From positions 124,001 to 188,000 of the forward strand of contig JAFARO010000003.1 of the NCBI GenBank assembly GCA_019245415.1: 64,000 nucleotides of DNA, in the 5' to 3' direction. Shown here piece by piece: positions 8,726-16,798 of this stretch. Within the stretch, counting starts at the first letter, position 1; each line of letters starts with the position of its first letter. The notes beneath the pieces are model-generated. The model did no database searches. It saw only the letters and a program-made list of their open reading frames with translations, and was not told the DNA's origin. This stretch comes from Alphaproteobacteria bacterium (lineage in GTDB: Bacteria; Pseudomonadota; Alphaproteobacteria; Micropepsales; Micropepsaceae). A program made the position numbers and the translations under genes.

Positions 8726-9130
8726 ATGCGGGCCTCGGCCGCCATCCTACTCGCATTGCTGGCACTTGCATCCGCGAGCGGTTGTTCACGACGGCATGCG
8801 CAGCAGGGGGCAAGCTCGCAAGGCTCTTCCAATGCAGCGCAGAGCTCGGCGCCGGCGCCGCAAAGCTCCGGCGGGGGACTGTTCTCTTCCTGCCCGCCAG
8901 TGCCGTCCAACAGCAGGGTCGCGGGAGCGATCAAATCCGCGCTCAACCAAATCTACGGCGCGGACGAAGGCAACGTGCGCGTGACGGTGAGCGCCGTCAC
9001 GCCAGGCGCGGACTGCCAGACCTACACGGTTCGCTATTCGGCTTCGAGCACGGCCGCGAGCGCGCCGCTCGCCTACGAGGCGGGACAATGGTCCGTGCTG
9101 CTGTTCAAGAAGAATTATCCCGTGCCATGA
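8726..9130 (+). CDS. Small lipoprotein
   Basis: A 134-residue protein beginning one base after the fabI stop, so translation is probably coupled. The N-terminus RASAAILLALLALASASGCS is a lipoprotein signal with the Cys at about residue 20, followed by a Ser/Gln/Ala-rich linker and a small C-terminal domain with two Cys (SSCPPVPSN and GADCQTYTVRYS) and a hydrophobic end. No known domain is recognised. Confidence 0.8.
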   Translation: MRASAAILLALLALASASGCSRRHAQQGASSQGSSNAAQSSAPAPQSSGGGLFSSCPPVPSNSRVAGAIKSALNQIYGADEGNVRVTVSAVTPGADCQTYTVRYSASSTAASAPLAYEAGQWSVLLFKKNYPVP

Positions 9131-9741
9131 AGGCCAAGTTCAAGTTGGCGGACGGTATCACGCTCTATTTTGCACGCCATGGCGAGACGGAAGCCAATGT
9201 CGAGAAACGCTTCCAGGGTCATTCGCTGAACACGCCGCTGACCCATGAGGGCCGCAAACAGGCCAAGCAAATCGCGCGCATCCTCGAAGAGCGCGCCCGC
9301 CCAAAATCGCTGTCCTACGTCGCCAGCCCGATGCAGCGCGCCCGCGAGACAATGGAGTTGGTGCGCAAGCAGCTGGGTCTCGAGCCCGGCCGGTTCTCGA
9401 CCGATGCGCGCATCACCGAGATCGATCTCGGCCTCTGGGATGGACTGACCCATGAACAGGCGCGTGCGCTCGATCCCAAGCTGTTCGACCGCCGCGACAA
9501 GAACAAGTGGTCGGTCCGTCCGCCTGGCGGCGAGAACTACGGCGATGTCAGCGGACGCGCGCAGCTTTGGCTGGACAGCCTGACCCGCGACACCTTCGCC
9601 GTCAGCCATGGCGCGTTCACCCGCATTCTGCGAGGCCTGTTCCAAGGGCTGAGCGGCCAAGAGATATCCGACCTCGATGAACCGCAAGGCGTCGTTTTCC
9701 GCGTGCAGGGCAGCAGCGTGAAACGGTTCAATGCGCCGTGA
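9127..9741 (+). CDS. Histidine phosphatase family protein (first of two)
   Basis: A 204-residue phosphoglycerate-mutase-like phosphatase. The catalytic RHGE motif is in LYFARHGETEANVEKRFQGH; the second His is in FAVSHGAFTRILRG; the conserved Arg is in SPMQRARETMELV. The start ATG overlaps the stop of the lipoprotein gene (ATGA). The substrate (phosphosugar, nucleotide or protein) is not defined by sequence. It is followed, again with an overlapping stop/start, by a second member of the same family. Confidence 0.9.
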   Translation: MKAKFKLADGITLYFARHGETEANVEKRFQGHSLNTPLTHEGRKQAKQIARILEERARPKSLSYVASPMQRARETMELVRKQLGLEPGRFSTDARITEIDLGLWDGLTHEQARALDPKLFDRRDKNKWSVRPPGGENYGDVSGRAQLWLDSLTRDTFAVSHGAFTRILRGLFQGLSGQEISDLDEPQGVVFRVQGSSVKRFNAP

Positions 9742-10328
9742 GAGAGGACATCACGCTCTACGTCCTGCGCCACGGCGCCTGCGAGCACAATCTGCAAGGC
9801 CGGATCGCGGGACAGAACGACTCGCCGCTGACGCCGCTCGGCCGCGAGCAGGCGCGCGCCAACGGACTTGTGCTGAAGGAATTGGTGGCTGACCCGTCGC
9901 GGCTCGCGCATTTCTCCAGTTCGCTGCACCGCGCTTGCGTGACGATGGAATTGATGCGCGAAGCGGCCGGTCTCGACCCGTTTCGATATCTTGCGGATCG
10001 CCGGCTGATGGAAATCGACTGCGGCGAGAATACCTGGGCGTCCTGGCCGCAGATCGAGGCGCGCGCTTCCAAGGATCCGATGTGGCAGCGCGACCGCTGG
10101 CACTATGTCCATCCCCGCGGCGAAAGTCTCGCCATGCTGGAGGCGCGGGTCCTGGATTTCCTGGGCTCGCTTCCGGGCGACACGGTGATCGTCACCCACG
10201 CCGGACCGCTGCGCATGATCCGCAAGCGATTGCTCGGCCTGAGCGAGACGGCCGCGCTCGAATTCGATCCGCCGAACGCCGGAATCATGCGAGTGTGCGG
10301 CGGCGCCGAATGCTGGTTCGGCGCATAG
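9738..10328 (+). CDS. Histidine phosphatase family protein (second of two)
   Basis: A 196-residue paralogue or relative of the preceding gene. It has [20 protein letters not shown]; the usual acidic residue after RHG is replaced by Ala-Cys (RHGAC), while the second His is kept in [12 protein letters not shown]. The ATPase-free family uses the first His as nucleophile, which is present. It starts at a GTG that overlaps the previous stop (GTGA). The change next to the catalytic His may alter substrate choice. Confidence 0.87.
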   Translation: MREDITLYVLRHGACEHNLQGRIAGQNDSPLTPLGREQARANGLVLKELVADPSRLAHFSSSLHRACVTMELMREAAGLDPFRYLADRRLMEIDCGENTWASWPQIEARASKDPMWQRDRWHYVHPRGESLAMLEARVLDFLGSLPGDTVIVTHAGPLRMIRKRLLGLSETAALEFDPPNAGIMRVCGGAECWFGA

Positions 10329-10339
10329 GGCGGCGAGCG

Positions 10340-11446
10340 ATGTCCCACAACACCTTCGGCAAGCTGTTTCGCGTCACGACTTTCGGCGAAAGCCACGGTC
10401 CGGCGATCGGCTGCGTGATCGACGGCTGTCCGCCGCTGATCCCATTGACCGAAGCCGACATCCAGGCCGAGCTCGACCGCCGGCGGCCCGGCCAGTCGCG
10501 CTTCGTCAGTCAGCGCCGCGAGCCCGACACGGTGCGAATCCTCTCCGGCGTCTTTCAGGACGAGCGGATGAAGCAGCAGGTGACGACGGGCACCCCGATC
10601 GCGTTATTGATCGAGAACGTCGATGCCCGCGCCAAGGACTACGGCGACATCCGCGACAAATTCCGCCCCGGCCATGCCGACTATACCTATTGGGCCAAGT
10701 ACGGCGTGCGCGACTATCGCGGTGGCGGGCGGCAGAGCGCACGCGAGACGGCGAGCCGCGTCGCAGCCGGCGCGGTCGCGGCCAAGGTGCTCGCGTCGCT
10801 CTACAAGAATGTGCGCATTCGTGGCGCGTTGATCCAGGTCGGCACCGAGAAGATCGACCGCAAGCGCTGGAACTGGAACGAGATCGCGCGCAATCCCTTC
10901 TTCTGTCCGGATGCGAAGAGCGCCGCGCAATGGGAAGTCTATCTCGACGGCGTGCGCAAGCGCGGATCGTCGGTCGGCGCTGCGGTCGAAGTCGTGGCGG
11001 AGGGAATTCCCGCCGGCCTCGGCGCGCCGATCTACGGCAAGCTCGACGCCGATATCGCTTCGGCGCTGATGAGCATCAATGCGGTCAAAGGCGTGGAGAT
11101 CGGCGCAGGCTTCGCCACCGCGGCAATGTCGGGCGAGGACAATGCGGACGAGATGCGCAAGGGCGCGCGCGGCAAGCCGAAATTCCTTTCCAATCATGCC
11201 GGCGGAATCCTGGGCGGCATCTCGACCGGGCAGCCGATCGTGGCGCGCTTTGCGGTGAAGCCCACCTCCTCCATCCTGACGCCCCGACGCACCATCGATA
11301 CCTCCGGCCACGACACGGAGATCGCGACCAAGGGCCGTCACGATCCTTGCGTCGGCATCCGCGCGGTGCCGGTGGGCGAAGCGATGCTGGCGCTGGTCTT
11401 GGCCGACCATGCGTTGCGCCATCGCGCGCAGATGGGCGGCAGGTAG
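10340..11446 (+). CDS. aroC: Chorismate synthase AroC
   Basis: A 368-residue enzyme that makes chorismate from 5-enolpyruvylshikimate-3-phosphate with reduced FMN, ending the shikimate pathway. Signatures: [16 protein letters not shown] near the start, [37 protein letters not shown] and [15 protein letters not shown]. The length is typical. The long in-frame extension upstream overlaps the phosphatase gene and is not used; ATG 10340 gives the conserved N-terminus [15 protein letters not shown]. Confidence 0.97.
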   Translation: MSHNTFGKLFRVTTFGESHGPAIGCVIDGCPPLIPLTEADIQAELDRRRPGQSRFVSQRREPDTVRILSGVFQDERMKQQVTTGTPIALLIENVDARAKDYGDIRDKFRPGHADYTYWAKYGVRDYRGGGRQSARETASRVAAGAVAAKVLASLYKNVRIRGALIQVGTEKIDRKRWNWNEIARNPFFCPDAKSAAQWEVYLDGVRKRGSSVGAAVEVVAEGIPAGLGAPIYGKLDADIASALMSINAVKGVEIGAGFATAAMSGEDNADEMRKGARGKPKFLSNHAGGILGGISTGQPIVARFAVKPTSSILTPRRTIDTSGHDTEIATKGRHDPCVGIRAVPVGEAMLALVLADHALRHRAQMGGR

Positions 11447-11458
11447 CCGGGCTGCAGG

Positions 11459-11806
11459 ATGGCGTCGTTCGCCGAGCTGAAGCGCGTCGGCCTCGCCCTT
11501 CCGGGCGTCGAAGAATTCCGCCACAGGGGCGAGCCGGCGCTGCGCGTGCGGGGGCGGATGTTTGCGGTGTGGTGGCCTCCCAGCAAGATCACGATCATGA
11601 AGCTGGAACGCGAGCATCAGCGCATGTTGTTCGAGGTGCGGCCCGAGGTGTTTTCGCCCTGCAGGGTCGGCACCGGCACCTGGAGCTATGTCGAGATCGC
11701 GAAGCTGAGCAACAAGGACCTGAAGGCGCTGGTCATCGAGGCCTGGATGCAGGTGACGCCGATGACGGCGCGCCGCGCCTGGCTGGCGCGTCGCCCGCAA
11801 CCATAG
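11459..11806 (+). CDS. MmcQ/YjbR-like protein
   Basis: A 115-residue protein with the YjbR/MmcQ fold signature: LPGVEEFRHRGEPALRVRGRMFAVWW, a later MLFEVRPEVFSP and the C-terminal helix LKALVIEAWMQVTPMTARRAW. Members bind DNA or metal in structural studies, but their physiological role is not settled. It follows aroC by 12 bp and probably belongs to the same transcript. Its last 74 bp are also covered, antisense, by the C-terminus of the C13 protease gene. Confidence 0.85.
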   Translation: MASFAELKRVGLALPGVEEFRHRGEPALRVRGRMFAVWWPPSKITIMKLEREHQRMLFEVRPEVFSPCRVGTGTWSYVEIAKLSNKDLKALVIEAWMQVTPMTARRAWLARRPQP

Positions 11807-12554
11807 GCGCGGAGCTGCCCCATGCCGCCAATGTCGCGGCGATGTCGCTGCCGATGGAGATTTGCGGTTCCGACGGCGGGCGGAAGCCCTCCTTTTTTTC
11901 GCGCGCCGCGACGCAGCTTGCGGCGCCGCGCGCCACGTCGGGGAAGTTGCCGGCCTTGCGGAAGGACTGCAGGAAGCAGTCGTCGAAGAACGTGTACTTG
12001 TAGGTTTCGCCGCATCCGAAGGAGGTGCGGTCGCGCCGCGCGGCGGTGACGATCATGCGGTTCTTCGCCGCAAGGACCGGGATGAACACGCCCGAATAGC
12101 AGGCCGAGAGGAACACCACGGTCGGACTGTCGCCGCAGGCATTGTCGAGAATGCTCTTCAGTTTGACCGGCGACAGCGTGTCGTCGCCCACCACGATTCC
12201 GTCGGGCGAGCCGTGCGAGGTGAGATAGGCGAAACAGCCGCCGCTGGTGCGGTTCGACAGGTCCCACATCGTGGTGCCGATCGTCTGCCCGTCCGAATGG
12301 CGCGGATGCTGAAGCGGATAGCCCTCCGGCCGCACGGAAAACTGGATGATGTTGTCCGGCGCGAAGCCGACCGACATCAGGTCGGCCGCGATGTCGCGCC
12401 GCGCATTGTCGAAGACCTCGCTCTCGGCGCCCGAATGGGCATGGAAGTCGCCGGCCACGACGATGGCCGCCCAGTCCGCGTAGCCGGCGGCCCGCGCCGC
12501 GCTCCAGAGAACGGTTTCGGCAACGACCAGAAAAATGGCGAGGAGAAGACGCAT
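11733..12554 (-). CDS. Secreted C13 (legumain-type) cysteine protease-like protein
   Basis: A 273-residue protein with signal peptide (RLLLAIFLVVAETVLWSAARA) and a caspase-like fold of peptidase family C13: WAAIVVAGDFHAHSGA, FDNARRDIAADLMSVGF, the catalytic His114 in FAYLTSHGSPDG and Cys152 in VFLSACYSGVFIPVL, so both catalytic residues are present. The start is 3 bp after the upstream methyltransferase stop, suggesting coupling. The C-terminal 28 or so residues (rich in Ala, Pro, Ser, Arg) lie over the antisense of the YjbR-like gene and look like a run-on past a lost stop, not a family-conserved end. Periplasmic processing or asparaginyl cleavage is inferred from the family only. Confidence 0.85.
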   Translation of the reverse strand: MRLLLAIFLVVAETVLWSAARAAGYADWAAIVVAGDFHAHSGAESEVFDNARRDIAADLMSVGFAPDNIIQFSVRPEGYPLQHPRHSDGQTIGTTMWDLSNRTSGGCFAYLTSHGSPDGIVVGDDTLSPVKLKSILDNACGDSPTVVFLSACYSGVFIPVLAAKNRMIVTAARRDRTSFGCGETYKYTFFDDCFLQSFRKAGNFPDVARGAASCVAAREKKEGFRPPSEPQISIGSDIAATLAAWGSSAPMVAGDAPARRGAPSSASPASRPR

Positions 12555-12557
12555 GAC

Positions 12558-13616
12558 TCAATTGCGCACGAAATCGGCGGCGATTTCAATATGCTCCGAC
12601 CAAAGGAATTGGTCCACCGGGACGACACGTCGCAGTATCCAACCGGCCGCCACCAGCGTGGCGGCGTCGCGCGCAAAGCTCTGCGCATTGCACGACACAT
12701 AAGCGACCCGGGCGACTTTGGACGCGGCGATTTCGGCAATTTGCGTGGACGCCCCTGCACGCGGGGGATCGAGCACGATGGCCTCGAACCGGCCGAGCTC
12801 GGCGGCGGAGAGCGGATGCTTGAACAGGTCGCGCCGCTCGGTGGTCACGGGCTTGAGGCCGCGCGCGCCGCGAACGGCCTGCGCCAGGGCGTCGAGCTGC
12901 GTCTGTTCGCTCTCGACAGCGTGAACTTTCGCTTTGGCGGCAAGCGACAACGCGAATGTGCCGCAACCGGCAAAGAGATCGGCAACCTGCCTGGCACCCG
13001 CCACGGCCTTGGCGACATGCGCCTGCAGCAAAGCCTCGCCCGCCTGCGTCGGCTGGAGGAATGCGCCCGGCGGAAGCTGCAATCGGGCGGACGCGATTTT
13101 TACGAACGGCTTTTCCAACTCGACCAGGATCTCTTGACCCGCGGTGATCCGCACGACGCCGTTTCGGCCTGCCCATCTTGCCAGCGCCCCGGTGGTCGCC
13201 GTCGTCACGCGCCTGCGCCAGCGCAGCATGAGATCGATGCCGTTCGCGGCCTGTGTCGCGTGCGCTTCGCAGGCTTCGCCGTCGCTCAAGACTTCGCCCA
13301 TGATGTCTCGCAGGCGCGGCACCAGTGCAGCGAGGGGCTTCGTCAACACGCGGCATTCGCGCATATCGACAATGTCGTGCGACGCTCGGGCATGAAAGCC
13401 GATGGCGACGGCCGAACCCGTCTTCTTGATCTTGAAGACGCAGCGCCGGCGCGACGCCGCCGGAACCTCGACGGTGTCCGCGACTTCCGCGCGCAGATGG
13501 TGGCGCTCGAGCGCATCGACGACCAGCGCACGCTTGCGCGCCCGGTATTCTGCATCGCCAAGGTCTTGGAAGGCACAGCCGCCGCAGGTTCCGAAATGTG
13601 CGCAAAGCGCGTTCAC
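12558..13616 (-). CDS. Class I RNA m5U methyltransferase (RlmC/RlmD/TrmA group)
   Basis: A 352-residue SAM-dependent RNA methyltransferase. An N-terminal Fe-S-type cysteine set is visible (Cys5, Cys11, Cys14 and Cys88 in MRECRVL); the SAM site is VADLFAGCGTFALSL, followed by LDPPRAGAS and the catalytic Cys in VAYVSCNAQSFARDA. It lacks the N-terminal TRAM domain of RlmD, which explains the shorter length. The exact target uridine cannot be told. The start overlaps the tlyA stop by four bases (ATGA). Confidence 0.9.
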   Translation of the reverse strand: MNALCAHFGTCGGCAFQDLGDAEYRARKRALVVDALERHHLRAEVADTVEVPAASRRRCVFKIKKTGSAVAIGFHARASHDIVDMRECRVLTKPLAALVPRLRDIMGEVLSDGEACEAHATQAANGIDLMLRWRRRVTTATTGALARWAGRNGVVRITAGQEILVELEKPFVKIASARLQLPPGAFLQPTQAGEALLQAHVAKAVAGARQVADLFAGCGTFALSLAAKAKVHAVESEQTQLDALAQAVRGARGLKPVTTERRDLFKHPLSAAELGRFEAIVLDPPRAGASTQIAEIAASKVARVAYVSCNAQSFARDAATLVAAGWILRRVVPVDQFLWSEHIEIAADFVRN

Positions 13617-14356
13617 GGCTTGCGGGCCGCGATCAGGAACTCACGGTTGCCGTCGCCGCCTTTGACGGGACTCTCCATCGTCCCGAGCACGCTCCAGCCC
13701 TGCTCTTTCGCGATCCATTGCCCGATGCGGTCCACCGCGTCGCGCTGGCGTTGCGCATCCTTGACGATGCCTCCCTTGCCCACATGCGCGCGGCCGACCT
13801 CGAATTGCGGCTTCACGAGCGCGACCAGCCACGCGCCACGATCTGCCAACGCCAGCGCATTGGGCAGCACCAGGGTCAGGCTGATGAAGCTGACGTCGGC
13901 GACGACCGCTTGCGGCCGGCAGGAGATCGCCGCCTCCGTCAGATCGCGCGCGTTCGTTCCTTCGAGAACCACGACACGGTGGTCGGCGGCGATCTTCGGT
14001 GCGAGCTGGCCGTGGCCGACATCGACCGCGTAGACCCTTCGCGCGCCGCGCAACAGCAGGACCTGCGAGAATCCACCGGTCGAAGCGCCGATGTCCAGGC
14101 AGATCCTATCCCGGGGCGACAATTCGAATGTGTCGAGCGCCGCGGAAAGCTTGAGAGCGCCGCGCGACACGAAGGGATGCGCACGAGAATACTTGATGTG
14201 GGCGCTCTCGTTGAGCCGCTGCGACGGCTTGGTGACCAGCTTGCCGCCGCTGCTGACGCAACCCGCCGCGATCGCCTCCTGCGCTTCGGCACGCGTCTGC
14301 GCATAGCCGTGCTCGACCAGGAACACATCGGCCCGTGCAGACGGCGAAGCGGTCAT
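13613..14356 (-). CDS. tlyA: TlyA-family rRNA 2'-O-methyltransferase (haemolysin A-like)
   Basis: A 247-residue protein with an N-terminal S4 RNA-binding domain (RADVFLVEHGYAQTRAEAQE) and a C-terminal FtsJ-like methyltransferase domain with the SAM motif LDIGASTGGFSQVLLLRG and VADVSFISLTLVLPN. TlyA methylates cytidines in 16S and 23S rRNA in other bacteria; the haemolysin name is historical. It lies between dxs and the m5U methyltransferase, the usual alphaproteobacterial order. Confidence 0.93.
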   Translation of the reverse strand: MTASPSARADVFLVEHGYAQTRAEAQEAIAAGCVSSGGKLVTKPSQRLNESAHIKYSRAHPFVSRGALKLSAALDTFELSPRDRICLDIGASTGGFSQVLLLRGARRVYAVDVGHGQLAPKIAADHRVVVLEGTNARDLTEAAISCRPQAVVADVSFISLTLVLPNALALADRGAWLVALVKPQFEVGRAHVGKGGIVKDAQRQRDAVDRIGQWIAKEQGWSVLGTMESPVKGGDGNREFLIAARKP

Positions 14357-14419
14357 CTGCGGCTTCGAGAGGAGCGGTCTCTTTGTCGGGCGTGGACTAT
14401 AATGCGCAAGGACGCGCCG

Positions 14420-16348
14420 TCAGCCGGAGATCGCCATGCGCGCCGCCGCAGCTTCCTGTTCGCGGCCGAGCGCGCCCAGCGCGGTGGCGACGATGCCGGC
14501 GGCGTCGAGGCCGGCGCTTTCGTACATCTTCTCCGGCGTGTCCTGATCGATGAACCGGTCGGGCAGGATCATGGGGCGGATCTTGAGGCCCTTGTCGAAA
14601 GCGCCATGCATTGCCAGATGCTGCATCACCTGCGCCGCGAAGCCGCCGACCGCACCTTCTTCGACGGTGATCAGCACCTCGTGGTTGCGCGCCAGGCGGT
14701 TGACGAGATCCCTGTCCAGCGGCTTGGCGAAGCGCGCGTCCGCGACAGTTGCGGACAGCCCATAGCCGGCGAGTTTGTCGGCCGCGGCCATCGCCTCGGA
14801 CAGACGCGTGCCATAGGAGAGGATCGCGATCGAGGTTCCTTCGCGCAGAACCCTGCCCTTGCCGATCTCCAGCGGCGTGCCGATCAGCGGCCGCTCCAGG
14901 CCCATGCCCTCGCCGCGCGGATAGCGGATGGCGCTGGGCCGGTCGTCGATCTGCACCGCGGTCGCAACCATGTTCATCAGATCGACCTCGTCGCCGGCGG
15001 CCATCAGCACGAAGTTGGGCAGCGCCCCAAGATACGCGATGTCGAACGAGCCGGCATGGGTCGGACCGTCGGCGCCCACCAGCCCTGCGCGGTCCATTGC
15101 AAAGCGCACCGGCAGCGATTGGATCGCAACGTCGTGGACGACCTGATCGTAGGCGCGCTGGAGAAACGTCGAATAGATGGCGCAGAACGGCTTCATGCCG
15201 TCAGCGGCGAGGCCGGCGGCGAACGTCACCGCATGCTGCTCGGCGATGCCGACGTCGAAGGTCCGGCGCGGGAATTCCTTGGCGAACAGATCCACGCCTG
15301 TGCCCGATGGCATCGCGGCGGTGATGGCGACGATGCGGTCGTCCTTCTTGGCTTCCGCAATCAACGCTTCGCCGAACACCTTTTGGTAAGCGGGCGCCTT
15401 GGAGTTCGATTTCTTCTGCTCGCCGGTGAGCACGTTGAACTTGGTGACGCCGTGATATTTGTCGGCGCTGGCCTCGGCCGGCGGATAGCCCTTGCCCTTC
15501 TTGGTCACGACATGAACAAGGATCGGGCCGTTCTTCGTATCGCGCACGTTCTCGAGCACAGGGATCAGGTGGTCGAGATTGTGACCGTCGATGGGGCCGA
15601 CATAATAGAAGCCGAGCTCCTCGAACAGCGTGCCGCCGGTGACCATGCCGCGAGCGAACTCCTCCGCGCGCTCGACGCCCTTCTCCATCGGACGCGGCAG
15701 CCAGTGGGCGATCTTCTTGCCCAGCTTGCGGAAGCCGCGATAGGAGCGGCTGGAAACCAGGCGCGCGAGATAGGCGCTCATCGCGCCCACCGGCGGCGCG
15801 ATCGACATGTCGTTGTCGTTGAGGATGACGATCAGCCGTTCGTTCAGCGCCCCGGCATTGTTCATCGCTTCATAGGCCATGCCCGCGCTCATCGCGCCGT
15901 CGCCGATCACCGCGATGACGTTGTTGTCGCCGCCCTTCATGTCGCGCGCGACGGCGAAGCCGAGAGCGGCGGAGATGGAAGTCGAGGAATGGGCGGCGCC
16001 GAAGGGGTCGTAGACGCTCTCGGCGCGCTTGGTGAAACCAGACAGGCCGCCGCCCTGGCGCAGGGTGCGCATGCGCTCGCGGCGGTCGGTGAGGATCTTA
16101 TGCGGATAGGCCTGATGGCCGACGTCCCACACCAGCCGGTCGTCCGGCGTGTTGAAGACATAGTGCAGGGCCACTGTCAGCTCGACGACGCCGAGACCGG
16201 CGCCCAGGTGCCCGCCCGTGACCGAGACGACGTCGACCAGCTCCGCGCGCAACTCGTCGGCCAGTTGGCGCAGCTGAGATTTCGGCAGCGCGCGCAACGC
16301 CGCCGGCTCGCGAATCCCGTCCAGCAACGGAGTCTTGGAAGCAGTCAT
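14420..16348 (-). CDS. dxs: 1-deoxy-D-xylulose-5-phosphate synthase Dxs
   Basis: A 642-residue thiamine-diphosphate enzyme that joins pyruvate and glyceraldehyde 3-phosphate, the first step of the non-mevalonate isoprenoid pathway. Visible motifs: [20 protein letters not shown], the ThDP-Mg site [20 protein letters not shown] ending in [10 protein letters not shown], and [18 protein letters not shown] in the pyrimidine domain; the transketolase C-terminal domain follows. The length is normal. xseB lies 186 bp upstream with no ispA between. Confidence 0.97.
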   Translation of the reverse strand: MTASKTPLLDGIREPAALRALPKSQLRQLADELRAELVDVVSVTGGHLGAGLGVVELTVALHYVFNTPDDRLVWDVGHQAYPHKILTDRRERMRTLRQGGGLSGFTKRAESVYDPFGAAHSSTSISAALGFAVARDMKGGDNNVIAVIGDGAMSAGMAYEAMNNAGALNERLIVILNDNDMSIAPPVGAMSAYLARLVSSRSYRGFRKLGKKIAHWLPRPMEKGVERAEEFARGMVTGGTLFEELGFYYVGPIDGHNLDHLIPVLENVRDTKNGPILVHVVTKKGKGYPPAEASADKYHGVTKFNVLTGEQKKSNSKAPAYQKVFGEALIAEAKKDDRIVAITAAMPSGTGVDLFAKEFPRRTFDVGIAEQHAVTFAAGLAADGMKPFCAIYSTFLQRAYDQVVHDVAIQSLPVRFAMDRAGLVGADGPTHAGSFDIAYLGALPNFVLMAAGDEVDLMNMVATAVQIDDRPSAIRYPRGEGMGLERPLIGTPLEIGKGRVLREGTSIAILSYGTRLSEAMAAADKLAGYGLSATVADARFAKPLDRDLVNRLARNHEVLITVEEGAVGGFAAQVMQHLAMHGAFDKGLKIRPMILPDRFIDQDTPEKMYESAGLDAAGIVATALGALGREQEAAAARMAISG

Positions 16349-16534
16349 ACCTACCCACTAACAGCGCGCCAGAAGCGCACCCCCCACAGCTCTATAACGT
16401 GCCCAGCGGCGCAAAGTCCGCCGTTTTCCCGGATAAATCAAGGCAGACCCTCGGCGATGCCCGGACCATTGACGTACCTTTTAGACGCCATCCTATCCTT
16501 TGCGAAGTCGGGGCCGGCCATGCGGTTCGGGCCT

Positions 16535-16792
16535 TTAGCCCACATCCATGGTTTCGGTGCCGGTCGGGCCGGTTGAGCCCAGCACGATCTTTTCGAGACG
16601 GCCTTCCGCCGCCTTGAGCTTCTTTTCGCAGTGGGATTTCAGCTCCTGGCCGCGCTCGTAAAGGGCAATTGAATCCTCGAGGTCGACCTCGCCCTGTTCG
16701 AGGCGCGCCACGATCTGCTCGAGTTCCTTCAGCGCCGCCTCGAACGTCAGGGTTTCGACCGGAACGGGCTTGGATTTGGCTTTGTCGCTCAT
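16535..16792 (-). CDS. xseB: Exodeoxyribonuclease VII small subunit XseB
   Basis: An 85-residue protein that partners XseA in the single-strand exonuclease VII complex. The signature is TFEAALKELEQIVARLEQGE followed by VDLEDSIALYERGQEL and KKLKAAEGRLEKI. It starts 6 bp after the stop of the TPR-2OG oxygenase gene on the same strand. In related genomes xseB is followed by ispA and dxs; here a 186-bp spacer leads straight to dxs. Confidence 0.93.
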   Translation of the reverse strand: MSDKAKSKPVPVETLTFEAALKELEQIVARLEQGEVDLEDSIALYERGQELKSHCEKKLKAAEGRLEKIVLGSTGPTGTETMDVG

Positions 16793-16798
16793 GAAACC

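Noticed and set aside
13598..16576. 992-codon open frame on the plus strand across the tlyA-dxs region
   Set aside because: Antisense to tlyA and dxs, both of which are clear; the translation is Arg/Gly/His-rich without any domain. Long antisense frames are common at this GC content.
16457..16576. 39-codon plus-strand frame between dxs and xseB
   Set aside because: Overlaps the end of xseB, has no ribosome site and no conserved feature that can be seen.
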